A DNA stretch of 6,540 bases from the NCBI GenBank assembly GCA_026709725.1, contig JAPOSK010000545.1:1-6540 (forward strand). Reading direction: 5' to 3'. The first letter of the stretch is position 1, and each line of letters starts with the position of its first letter. Below are positions 1 to 5,343 of the stretch, piece after piece. Under the pieces are notes generated by a model. That model was not told the origin of the DNA. It did not search any database and worked only from the letters and a program-made list of their open reading frames with translations. Source of the stretch: Paracoccaceae bacterium. GTDB lineage: Bacteria > Pseudomonadota > Alphaproteobacteria > Rhodobacterales > Rhodobacteraceae. The translations under genes were made by a program, and so were the position numbers.

Positions 1-1
1 C

Positions 2-310
2 AGGATCAAAGGAGCCTCACAAAAAACACCAAACCAAAGATCTCGGGATACACTCCTGGAGAAATGCGGACTGTGGAATAACGGAAACCCGGATCAGAGC
101 TTGAGGGATTTCATTCAATTATACATTGGCAAGAAACAGGATACGCACTTTGTGAATTTATACGAAAGGCGCTCGGCACCGCCCGATGAGCATTTTGATA
201 CCTATTATGATGTGTGGAATCGGCTCTTTGAATTCCTGATCGCCTATTCATATGCGATCTGCGCCGAAGTGGATACGGAATTTGCTTCCCGCAATCACGC
301 GCTATCCTGA
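2..310 (+). CDS. C-terminal fragment of an unrecognised protein
   Basis: The frame is open from base 2 to the TGA at 308-310, so about 102 residues of the C-terminus are visible and the true start lies outside the window. A TTG at 101 could begin a 69-residue protein, but no ribosome binding site precedes it and the frame stays open upstream, so a truncated longer gene is more likely. The visible part is hydrophilic, with a basic N-terminal stretch, then an aromatic and acidic section (DTYYDVWNRLFEF) and a short hydrophobic run (LIAYSYAI). That run is too short and polar to be a sure membrane helix. I recognise no catalytic motif or family. The gene converges with the retron RT across about 200 bases. 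Its A+T content is higher than that of the Mrr gene further right. Function is unknown. Confidence 0.55.
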   Translation, partial: RIKGASQKTPNQRSRDTLLEKCGLWNNGNPDQSLRDFIQLYIGKKQDTHFVNLYERRSAPPDEHFDTYYDVWNRLFEFLIAYSYAICAEVDTEFASRNHALS

Positions 311-511
311 CAGACATTCGGTCCACTCCACCCCAATAGCCGACAATGGATACGGCGACACGGTGCGGGCGGACGGCCACTGACGGGACCGTTGGAAATC
401 CGGGAGGCGTTCGGAAGGCGTAGGCGGCTTATGGTCAGGCGGGAATTCCTTCCTCCACCGGGACAGTTTCCTGTGACCCGCATAGCGCGAAAGGTCTCAA
501 ATTCTGTCCTG
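311..511. other. Intergenic spacer between convergent genes
   Basis: This spacer separates the end of the left-edge gene (+) from the end of the retron RT gene (-). Short open frames here show no ribosome binding site and no recognisable protein. The only structure I see is the hairpin at 460-479. Neither strand carries a convincing intrinsic terminator with a T-tract. Confidence 0.5.
460..479 (-). other. Hairpin with GAAA tetraloop downstream of the retron RT
   Basis: Read on the minus strand this is GGG-tc-ACAG-GAAA-CTGT-CCC: seven base pairs, a two-base bulge and a GNRA-type loop. It lies about 30 bases beyond the RT stop codon. It lacks a following T-run, so it is not a standard intrinsic terminator. 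It could stabilise the 3' end of the retron mRNA, or it could be chance. Confidence 0.3.
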
Positions 512-2287
512 TCAGCCCGACAGCTGGACGGCTTGATCCGGACAGTTATTGGCAGCCTTCTTGGCGTCGTAATCCACAATGCTTAGCGCGATCCGTTCAA
601 GCAGTTCATCAAACCCGGCGAAATTAATCGCAGCGGCATTCGCCTGGATGACTTGTTTGGCGAATATCACCTTACTATAGGAACTCTCGTCCCCGTGTTC
701 TTTCTTCGGGTTGAAGATTTTCCCGTTCAAAGGGGTATTGAAAAGAGCGGGATTGAATAAATTCTCAATCCGTCGATCGGATGGGGGATCACCTTCAGGG
801 ACTTTCACAAGATAGAGGTTATCCCCAAGATGGTAGAACGGATCGGTCGTGTTTTTTGATATCTCGGAATTAATCTTATTCTTCGCTGCATTGAACACAG
901 GCGCCGCCCCACCGTCGTTATCGCACAGGATGATGACGGGATGATCCATCGGCCTGTGCTCGTATCGTTCGATGTACTTGCTGTACCGCCCGACCAACTT
1001 CGCCTGACCGCCAGTGCCCTGCCCGAGACTGAGCAAGTCTCTGGTCGTCCTGGATGGTTTCAGGAATCCTACCAGTTTGTTTGTCTTTCCGTTCTTGGCT
1101 TCCGCAAGTGCCGGAAATTTCGCGGCGCGGGCGGTGATCGCGCATTTCAAATAGATGATGTCCGAAATTCCCTCCGTGACGATCAAGGGAGCGGAAGGCG
1201 TGGCGAAGTGCTTATAGAACAGGAATTTCCCGTAAAGTTTGACTGGCGCGGAGGGTGGATTGAATTCATTCGCTTTCTCGGCCAAAGCATTGACTTCGGG
1301 CTTTCGGTCCCTTCGCAACCTAACGAAGTGGATATGCGAAAGCATGCCCTCAATCGGGTCGGTGCCCGCAACGGGCTTCTTGTCCTGGTCCGAATGACGG
1401 TAATATGTGCCCTTTTGGAACAGGGAGTTACACATTGAGCGCACGGCCCGATAATAGTCCTGGTTCACGTTTGGCTTCATGTTTACGACCAGACCCGTCA
1501 CGGTTTGCCTGGACTGCCGCAATGACATGCGCGTCTTGCCGGGGTTCAGTTTGAAACCGAGACGCTTGATCTCCTTATCCAGCTTATTGCCGATGATCCA
1601 CTCCGCGCCGTCAGCATTCACCGCGATCTTGGCCGGAAACAGCCTGTCGTTTGTTGAGAATGTCAGGTCGTCGGCATAGCGGGTGTAGGTGCACTTCGCG
1701 TCACGCGCCAAGGCGATAAGGCGTGAGTCAATGATATTGCCGATGAGATTGGAAATGATCGGTGAGCACGGGCTGCCTTGGGGAAGTGCGTTATCGTGAC
1801 AGGCAATCTGCGCGATCACGGTCGCCACGGCCGGATTGAGCTTGAAATTCTTGTCGTGAATGAAGAACCCCCTCACCCGGCCAAAATTGATCGACCCAAA
1901 GAAGTCCTCTATATCGACGTTGAAGACAAACCGACGCCGTTTATGCGCTTCGGCGTTGGACACGATGGTGCGTGTCCTGCGAAAGCCGTGCGACGCATGC
2001 CAGTAATTTGGATTGGTCTTCTGGATGTCCGCGACGCATTCCGTCAGAAGCTTGGACAGTCTTCGTTGCAGCAGGGCAAGTCGCCTCTCGGGAGCGTTGA
2101 TCGTGCGGGTTCCGCCGCCTTTTTTGGGCACTTGGAAAGTGTTGTATTTCTTTCCAGCGTCGATTTTGTAAAGGACGTAGCTGACGCCTTTGGGCATGAA
2201 GCCCAGCAAAGCCGCAAGATCGGCGAGTGTTCCCGCGCCCCGCAGTTTTTCCAGTTTGCTCAAGGTTTTCTGGGCGCTTACGGGCAC
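512..2287 (-). CDS. Retron reverse transcriptase fused to a TOPRIM nuclease domain (Retron-Eco2/Ec67-like, type I-C)
   Basis: The enzyme copies the msd part of the adjacent ncRNA into msDNA primed from a branch guanosine. In this retron class the fused C-terminal TOPRIM domain is the effector. RT landmarks run in order: fingers (FQVPKKGGGTRTI, 51-63), retron NAxxH motif (NAEAH, 111-115), motif A (NVDIEDFF, Asp125), PQGSPCSP (169-176), YADD (204-207) and VTGLVVN (263-269). The TOPRIM half begins near 365: TEG with Glu372, then CDNDGG with Asp456 and Asp458, and a later acidic RRIENLF (Glu508). From memory Ec67 RT is 586 residues and shares these blocks in the same order. The start is a GTG with only a weak AAGA upstream; no in-frame ATG precedes it. 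All catalytic residues are intact, so I see no sign of decay. The candidate ncRNA lies immediately upstream, as expected. No extra effector gene is needed for this retron type. Confidence 0.95.
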   Translation of the reverse strand: MPVSAQKTLSKLEKLRGAGTLADLAALLGFMPKGVSYVLYKIDAGKKYNTFQVPKKGGGTRTINAPERRLALLQRRLSKLLTECVADIQKTNPNYWHASHGFRRTRTIVSNAEAHKRRRFVFNVDIEDFFGSINFGRVRGFFIHDKNFKLNPAVATVIAQIACHDNALPQGSPCSPIISNLIGNIIDSRLIALARDAKCTYTRYADDLTFSTNDRLFPAKIAVNADGAEWIIGNKLDKEIKRLGFKLNPGKTRMSLRQSRQTVTGLVVNMKPNVNQDYYRAVRSMCNSLFQKGTYYRHSDQDKKPVAGTDPIEGMLSHIHFVRLRRDRKPEVNALAEKANEFNPPSAPVKLYGKFLFYKHFATPSAPLIVTEGISDIIYLKCAITARAAKFPALAEAKNGKTNKLVGFLKPSRTTRDLLSLGQGTGGQAKLVGRYSKYIERYEHRPMDHPVIILCDNDGGAAPVFNAAKNKINSEISKNTTDPFYHLGDNLYLVKVPEGDPPSDRRIENLFNPALFNTPLNGKIFNPKKEHGDESSYSKVIFAKQVIQANAAAINFAGFDELLERIALSIVDYDAKKAANNCPDQAVQLSG

Positions 2288-2296
2288 TCTTAAGCG
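2283..2296 (-). repeat. Retron a2 arm overlapping the RT start codon
   Basis: The minus-strand CGCTTAAGAGTGCC is the partner of a1. It contains the GTG proposed as RT start (2287-2285), so the a1/a2 stem would bury the start codon. The alternative is that the RT starts a few codons later or that a2 is elsewhere. Confidence 0.55.
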
Positions 2297-2320
2297 ATGT
2301 TCGAAACGATGATCGTACGC

Positions 2321-2362
2321 AACAGACTGTCTGACAAGCTCAGCAAACTGTCTGACAAGATC
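2321..2362 (-). repeat. Two 21-bp tandem repeats inside the presumed msd
   Basis: The 13-base ACTGTCTGACAAG (plus strand) occurs identically at 2326-2338 and 2347-2359, a period of 21. A more degenerate third unit may follow at 2363-2383. Each copy contains the near-palindrome TGTCTGACA, so the two copies can pair with each other in 8 of 9 positions and form a stem with a 12-base loop. This is a plausible msd stem. Confidence 0.7.
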
Positions 2363-2437
2363 AGCAGCGCACCTGACATTGTTGTCACGCGCCGCGATTC
2401 GCGACGAAAAGTCTGCCCGTAAGCGTTTTGTGCTTTA

Positions 2438-2450
2438 CGCCTTAGATGCC
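2438..2450 (-). repeat. Retron a1 arm (inverted repeat with a2)
   Basis: The minus-strand GGCATCTAAGGCG is complementary to the segment at 2283-2296 apart from one A/A mismatch and one bulged G. This is the expected outer stem of a retron ncRNA. The last two bases can alternatively pair in the first internal hairpin. Confidence 0.6.
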
Positions 2451-2472
2451 ATGACATGCAATTCCTCTTCGT

Positions 2473-2478
2473 ATATTA
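2473..2478 (-). promoter_or_regulatory. Possible -10 element for the retron transcript
   Basis: The minus-strand sequence CACTTAATATACG contains TAATAT, which resembles a sigma-70 -10 box. A transcript would begin near 2465, leaving about 15 bases before the a1 arm, which suits a retron. I see no good -35 hexamer at the right spacing, so this is tentative. Confidence 0.35.
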
Positions 2479-2490
2479 AGTGTGATGGTC

Positions 2491-2515
2491 TCACCGCCAT
2501 CAGGCCGCTGAGCGG
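2491..2515. repeat. GC-rich inverted repeat between the mrr and retron units
   Basis: ACCGC (2493-2497) and GCGGT (2512-2516 region) flank an inner CCGCTGAGCGG palindrome, about 25 to 50 bases past the mrr stop codon. It could be a weak terminator of the Mrr transcript that separates it from the retron promoter. There is no T-run. Confidence 0.3.
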
Positions 2516-2541
2516 TGTCTCGGCTTGATATTTGAGCGCGC

Positions 2542-3471
2542 CTAGGGCTCGTCCGCGTCGAAATAGCCGTCGTCAATGCGTTTCACCGCGTAGGTTTGGG
2601 TTACCCGCACCCCGATGTCGTGTTTTACCATCAGGGAGGCGAGCCTGCCGCCGTTGATCAGGACTATGCGCTTCGGGCTTCTCCTCACGTAATCCATCGC
2701 GGCCGGGGTGAAGTCGGACGTCGTGACGAACACGCCCTTGGACGTTCCCGCCGCGTCAATCGCGCCCGCGAAGTTCCGCAGGTCGCCCTCGCCGACGTTG
2801 TTGCCCTCCGCGTATCTCTTGGCCTGCACGTAAACCTCGTCGAGGCCCAGGGCGTCCTCCTTGATGGTCCCGTCTATCCCATGGTCTCCGGTTCCGCCGG
2901 TCACGCGGGTCATTTCGGCGTCACCGCCCCCATACCGCATGGCGCTCAGGAGCTTCAGGACTATCCGCTCAAGAAAGGCAGGTTCGGCGGCGCGGACGCG
3001 CTTCAGGAGATCGGCCCGCAGTTCGTCTCCCAATGCGAGCGCGACCCGCTCCAGGACCTCCTCGGGCGTTCCGGCGTCCTTCGGCGCCTGCCGCGGAGTC
3101 GCCCCGTCGTCCGGCCCTGACGCTTCCGCCGTCCGCTTCCAGTTCACGTAGGCGGGAAATTCCCGAAGCACGTTGATGTCTATGCGCGACGGATTGCGGG
3201 CCAGCAGTCGCTCGCCGTCCTCCGTCAACGTGTAGACGCCCCGGCCAATCCGCCTGAGAAGCCCCGCCCTCTCCATGTAGACCACGGCCCAGGAAACGCG
3301 GTTGGTGAGGGTTGACTGACGCCCGCTGGGAACCGTTTCCCGAATGTCCCCGTCGGTCAGGCCGGCCGCCTTGGCGACGGCCCGGCGAACGTCCGCCAGC
3401 GAGGGCCGCCCGCCATCGGCGTACGCGCTCAGGGTTGGCAGCATGAGCGTCTGGAAATCAGGAACCGGCAT
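2542..3471 (-). CDS. mrr: Mrr-type modification-dependent restriction endonuclease
   Basis: A type IV-style nuclease that cuts DNA carrying foreign methylation. The N-terminal 95 residues form the Mrr_N winged helix (about 7-92, ending in GRGVYTLTEDGERLL). A charged linker of about 40 residues follows, and then the Mrr_cat PD-(D/E)XK domain: Glu169 in FLERIVLKLL, GGTGDHGIDG (192-201, Asp200) and VYVQAKRY (214-220, Gln216 and Lys218). The C-terminus (VGEGDLRNFAGAID, KGVFVTTSDF, VKRIDDGYF) also follows the family. The length of 309 residues is close to E. coli Mrr (about 304), and all catalytic residues are present, so it looks intact. The ATG start fits the family N-terminus, although the ribosome binding site is poor. 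The gene is markedly more GC-rich than the retron beside it. It is divergent from the methyltransferase gene, with which it may share a control region. Confidence 0.93.
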   Translation of the reverse strand: MPVPDFQTLMLPTLSAYADGGRPSLADVRRAVAKAAGLTDGDIRETVPSGRQSTLTNRVSWAVVYMERAGLLRRIGRGVYTLTEDGERLLARNPSRIDINVLREFPAYVNWKRTAEASGPDDGATPRQAPKDAGTPEEVLERVALALGDELRADLLKRVRAAEPAFLERIVLKLLSAMRYGGGDAEMTRVTGGTGDHGIDGTIKEDALGLDEVYVQAKRYAEGNNVGEGDLRNFAGAIDAAGTSKGVFVTTSDFTPAAMDYVRRSPKRIVLINGGRLASLMVKHDIGVRVTQTYAVKRIDDGYFDADEP

Positions 3472-3817
3472 CGTCGGTCTTACTCACAGCTAACATTCCT
3501 GTCCTTTCGGCGGCATTTGATCGAGAGCGATTCCGCCTCATTAAAACCGGATTAATGCGGAACGCCATGTCTCCGCAATACGGAACGGGCTGGTTCCCGG
3601 AACGTCGCTTACCGGCGGGCGCTGGCGGCGGGCCGCGACGTTACCGTGACCGGGCGGCTGTATGGCGCGCGGTCGGTGCAATGGTTTTATTCGTTGTTCC
3701 CCATGCGCCAATGGCGTTAATCTGGATCAATGGACCAAACGCCTCAAATGTCGGATCGGTAAGGTGCCCGCCAAGAAATCGGTATTCTCGAACTTTCGTG
3801 ACCTTACGGCACCGGAA
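3472..3817. promoter_or_regulatory. Divergent control region between mrr and the methyltransferase
   Basis: About 345 bases separate the mrr start (-) from the preferred methyltransferase start (+). The stretch must hold both promoters, but I find no convincing -35/-10 pair; TTGTTC followed 17 bases later by TTAATC (around 3695-3723) is a weak plus-strand candidate. It contains the nested inverted repeat at 3531-3562 and a GGAAC/GTTCC hairpin near 3581-3596. Part of it (3662-3817) is an in-frame, Cys-rich upstream extension of the methyltransferase reading frame that may or may not be translated. Confidence 0.4.
3531..3562. repeat. Nested inverted repeat, possible operator
   Basis: TTCCGC (3531-3536) pairs with GCGGAA (3557-3562), and inside it ATTAA (3540-3544) pairs with TTAAT (3552-3556). 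The arms are offset by three bases on the left side. The AT-rich core within GC-rich surroundings, about 60 bases upstream of the mrr start, suits a regulator binding site. The orphan winged-helix protein at 4956-5285 is one conceivable ligand, but that is speculation. Confidence 0.4.
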
Positions 3818-4471
3818 ATGACGCTGCCCGAGGGCATGGCCTATAACACCAGAATGAAGATGGATGGCCTGGATTTCCTGTCCAGACTCGAAGCGGACAG
3901 CGTACCGGTGGCCTTTCTGGATCCACAGTATCGGGGCATACTGGAAAAAATGAGATACGGTAACGAGGGCGTTGGCCGGAGCAGGGCGCGGTGCGATCTC
4001 AGGCAGATGCCGGAAGATGAAATACAGCGGTTCATCCTGAGGATTTCGAAATGCCTCATACCCAACGGTCACCTCTTTCTGTGGGTGGATAAATTCCACC
4101 TATGCAACGGATGCTCGGTCTGGTGGAAAGAAACCGACCTCGACGCCGTGGATATGCTGACCTGGGACAAGAAGAGAATGGGGATGGGCTACAGAACCCG
4201 CCGCAGTTCGGAGCACCTCATGGTACTGCAAAAACAGCCGCGTCGGGCGAAGGGTGTCTGGCAAATCCATGACATACTCGATGTCTTTACGCAAAAGGCT
4301 GAGCGCGGCGGCGGTCATCCCCACAGGAAACCGGTCAGGTTGCAGGCCAAATTGATTCGTGCCGTTTCCAACCCCGGTGATGTCGTGATCGATCCGGCTG
4401 CGGGAAGTTTCTCGGTGCTTGACGCATGCGTTATGGCCAGGCGAAAATTTCTCGGGTGTGACTTGATCTGA
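3818..4471 (+). CDS. Beta-class DNA amino-methyltransferase (N6-adenine or N4-cytosine), DPQY variant
   Basis: Transfers a methyl group from S-adenosylmethionine to an exocyclic amino group in DNA. Counting from the ATG at 3818 (217 residues), motif IV is FLDPQY near 33-38 and motif I (SAM binding) is VIDPAAGSF near 190-198. Between them lie GHLFLWVDKFHLC, MGMGYRTRRSSEHLMVLQK and the motif X-like HRKPVRLQAKLI. The order IV, then X, then I is that of the beta class. DPQY replaces the usual DPPY but is followed by RGILEKMRYGNEG, which I recall as conserved in a subfamily with this variant, so the enzyme is probably active. No start has a good ribosome binding site. I prefer 3818 because homologues begin about 10-15 residues before the MDGLDFL block; 3836 (closer GAGG) and 3662 (adds 52 residues including several cysteines) are alternatives. 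The target sequence cannot be read. Divergent from mrr. Confidence 0.88.
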   Translation: MTLPEGMAYNTRMKMDGLDFLSRLEADSVPVAFLDPQYRGILEKMRYGNEGVGRSRARCDLRQMPEDEIQRFILRISKCLIPNGHLFLWVDKFHLCNGCSVWWKETDLDAVDMLTWDKKRMGMGYRTRRSSEHLMVLQKQPRRAKGVWQIHDILDVFTQKAERGGGHPHRKPVRLQAKLIRAVSNPGDVVIDPAAGSFSVLDACVMARRKFLGCDLI

Positions 4472-4490
4472 CCATCGGGCGAACCCTTTC

Positions 4491-4502
4491 GCCGGCGCCG
4501 GC
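4491..4502. repeat. Perfect 12-bp GC palindrome after the methyltransferase gene
   Basis: GCCGGCGCCGGC begins 20 bases past the methyltransferase stop codon and reads identically on both strands. A GTCGC-gtccg-GCGAC hairpin follows at 4517-4531. There is no T-run, so any terminator role is uncertain. The palindrome could equally be a protein-binding or methylation site. Confidence 0.4.
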
Positions 4503-4586
4503 CCTGACGCGCGCCCGTCGCGTCCGGCGACAGGCGGAGATGGGCCGCCGGGGCCGATGTGTTCGGTCGGGGCGGAAGTGACAGGG

Positions 4587-4677
4587 GTTCGCCTATTTCA
4601 GATTCCTCGCTCACTGGCCGGTCCTGAATCCCGGAAAGTTCGCCTGGATTTCAAGGAGTTGGCCTGGATTCCGATAA
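4587..4677. repeat. Array of about 20-bp imperfect repeats, possible IS21-type end
   Basis: AGTTCGCCTGGATTTC (4637-4652) and AGTTGGCCTGGATTCC (4657-4672) match at 14 of 16 positions with a period of 20. Weaker relatives are GTTCGCCTATTTCAG at 4587 and GGTCCTGAATCC near 4620. Closely spaced repeats of this size are typical of transposase binding sites at the ends of IS21-family elements. No IstA or IstB coding sequence is present, so this would be a remnant or one end only. The resemblance is from memory and is tentative. Confidence 0.4.
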
Positions 4678-4705
4678 GGCGTTGATAACACTCTCGATTC
4701 TGAGA

Positions 4706-4734
4706 CTCTCTGATTCAGCCTGAAACGGAGAGAG
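4706..4734 (+). promoter_or_regulatory. Strong ribosome binding site that can be masked by a CTCTCT/AGAGAG stem
   Basis: GGAGAGAG (4727-4734) is a strong Shine-Dalgarno sequence just before the ATG at 4737 and decides that start. CTCTCT at 4706-4711 is perfectly complementary to AGAGAG at 4729-4734, with a 17-base loop between them. If the leader folds this way the ribosome site is hidden. The complementarity is seen; regulation is inferred. Confidence 0.45.
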
Positions 4735-4736
4735 CG

Positions 4737-4955
4737 ATGACGGATGCATTGAGGAAAGATGCGGAGGCGGCGGTCGCCGAATGGCCCAGGGTCAGACTTC
4801 CCATACCGCCGTGTCCGCCCGGGCTTTCGGCTGAAAGGACGAACGAAGCGCTTCTCGTCGTCTGCGCGGAGTTATGGAGGCAGGAAAAAATTCCGGTTGT
4901 CGGGTGGGGGTGCGAGTTCGACGGCACCGAACTGCACCCGCCCGTCAGGCAATAG
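4737..4955 (+). CDS. Small unrecognised protein of 72 residues
   Basis: The ATG is preceded by GGAGAGAG at good spacing, the best ribosome binding site in the window, and this is the main evidence that the gene is real. The protein starts with an amphipathic helix-like segment (TDALRKDAEAAVAEWPRV), followed by a proline-rich turn (PIPPCPPGL), a second helix-like segment (ERTNEALLVVCAELWRQEKI) and a polar C-terminus ending HPPVRQ. It has two Trp and three Cys residues but no metal-binding spacing I recognise. There is no signal peptide and no membrane helix. Its TAG stop (4953-4955) directly abuts the stop codon of the convergent winged-helix gene, with no gap. It follows the methyltransferase on the same strand after 265 bases, so co-transcription is possible but not shown. 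Function unknown. Confidence 0.6.
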   Translation: MTDALRKDAEAAVAEWPRVRLPIPPCPPGLSAERTNEALLVVCAELWRQEKIPVVGWGCEFDGTELHPPVRQ

Positions 4956-5285
4956 TCACTTTCCCGCGTCCAGGCTCTCCAGATAGGCGCGGCCCTCTTC
5001 CGTGATGCGGAGACCGCCACCGGGCACGGAGTCCAGATACCCGAGGAAAATGAAATTGTTTGGGCTGTCCTTGTGCGAACGGATGTTACGTCCGATCTGC
5101 TCCCAGAGTTCTTCGCCGTCTCTTGTGGTGGAAGGCTTCATGTCATCCTCTGTAAGTGCGGTGTAGTAAGGAATGGCTTCCCGGATTTCCTCATGCGAGG
5201 CCTCCCCGAATGGCTGGTGAGCCAGGAAGCGCATGACCGCGATTGACATTTCGCGCTCGCCTGTTCTGTTGTGTCTGTTCGGCAT
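4956..5285 (-). CDS. Orphan Mrr-N-like winged-helix protein
   Basis: A 109-residue protein that looks like the N-terminal DNA-binding domain of Mrr enzymes without a nuclease domain. Shared landmarks are the first helix region (SIAVMRFLAHQPFGEASHEEI, about 14-34), an LTEDDM segment (44-49), WEQIGRNIRSH (61-71), and the wing ending GGLRITEEGRAYL (90-102). The last can be laid beside RGVYTLTEDGERLL of the Mrr at 2542-3471. The ATG at 5285 follows AAGGGA on the minus strand at about nine bases, an acceptable ribosome binding site; an internal ATG at residue 13 is possible. It could regulate the neighbouring methyltransferase/mrr cluster or supply DNA specificity to a partner. It has no catalytic residues of its own. 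I infer DNA binding; the partner is unknown. It is convergent with, and touching, the 72-residue gene. Confidence 0.8.
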   Translation of the reverse strand: MPNRHNRTGEREMSIAVMRFLAHQPFGEASHEEIREAIPYYTALTEDDMKPSTTRDGEELWEQIGRNIRSHKDSPNNFIFLGYLDSVPGGGLRITEEGRAYLESLDAGK

Positions 5286-5343
5286 CGCCAGTTTCCCTTA
5301 TGGATTTGAGCCGGAAACGGACTTGGATTTGGAAAAATCTCAT

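Larger units (their letters stand above)
2283..2450 (-). ncRNA. Candidate retron msr-msd RNA
   Basis: This is the position where a type I-C retron carries its ncRNA, just upstream of the RT on the same strand. The outer ends pair: GGCATCTAAGGCG (2450-2438, a1) with CGCTTAAGAGTGCC (2296-2283, a2), giving 12 pairs with one mismatch and one bulge. Inside lie a hairpin CGTAAAGC/GCTTACG (2439-2418), a hairpin CGTCGCG-aat-CGCGGCG (2406-2390, with a T·G wobble that pairs only in the minus-strand RNA), a bulged GC-rich hairpin (2394-2365), two palindromic direct repeats that can pair with each other (2357-2328), and ACGA-tca-TCGT (2316-2306). An AGC at 2434-2432, just after a1, is a candidate branch site (G2433). 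The a2 arm overlaps the GTG start of the RT. The location is well supported; exact ends, branch base and the msr/msd boundary are inference. Confidence 0.7.
4472..4736. other. Intergenic region with GC palindromes and about 20-bp repeats
   Basis: The first half is very GC-rich and holds a perfect 12-base palindrome and a GTCGC/GCGAC hairpin (4517-4531). The second half holds the repeat array at 4587-4677 and the leader of the small gene at 4737. I see no coding sequence with a ribosome binding site in it. Confidence 0.45.

Noticed and set aside
941..1438. Plus-strand open frame of 165 codons opposite the RT gene
   Set aside because: It is antisense to the RT, which has clear RT and TOPRIM motifs. 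Its translation shows no recognisable domain and it has no ribosome binding site.
512..2287. RT considered as a group II intron maturase or diversity-generating RT
   Set aside because: The retron NAxxH and VTG motifs, the C-terminal TOPRIM domain and the absence of intron RNA domains or template/variable repeats favour a retron.
1778..2293. Plus-strand open frame of 171 codons overlapping the RT start
   Set aside because: It mirrors the conserved RT palm region on the other strand and has no family resemblance. Treated as a shadow frame.
2321..2383. Tandem repeats considered as a CRISPR array
   Set aside because: Repeats are only 13 identical bases with 8-base gaps, and there are no unique spacers of proper length. 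Their place upstream of a retron RT explains them better as msd structure.
2596..3120. Plus-strand open frame of 174 codons opposite mrr
   Set aside because: High GC content keeps antisense frames open. The Mrr catalytic motifs lie on the minus strand and settle the coding strand.
3641..4099. Minus-strand open frame of 152 codons opposite the methyltransferase
   Set aside because: It is antisense to the motif IV region of the methyltransferase. No domain or start signal was recognised.
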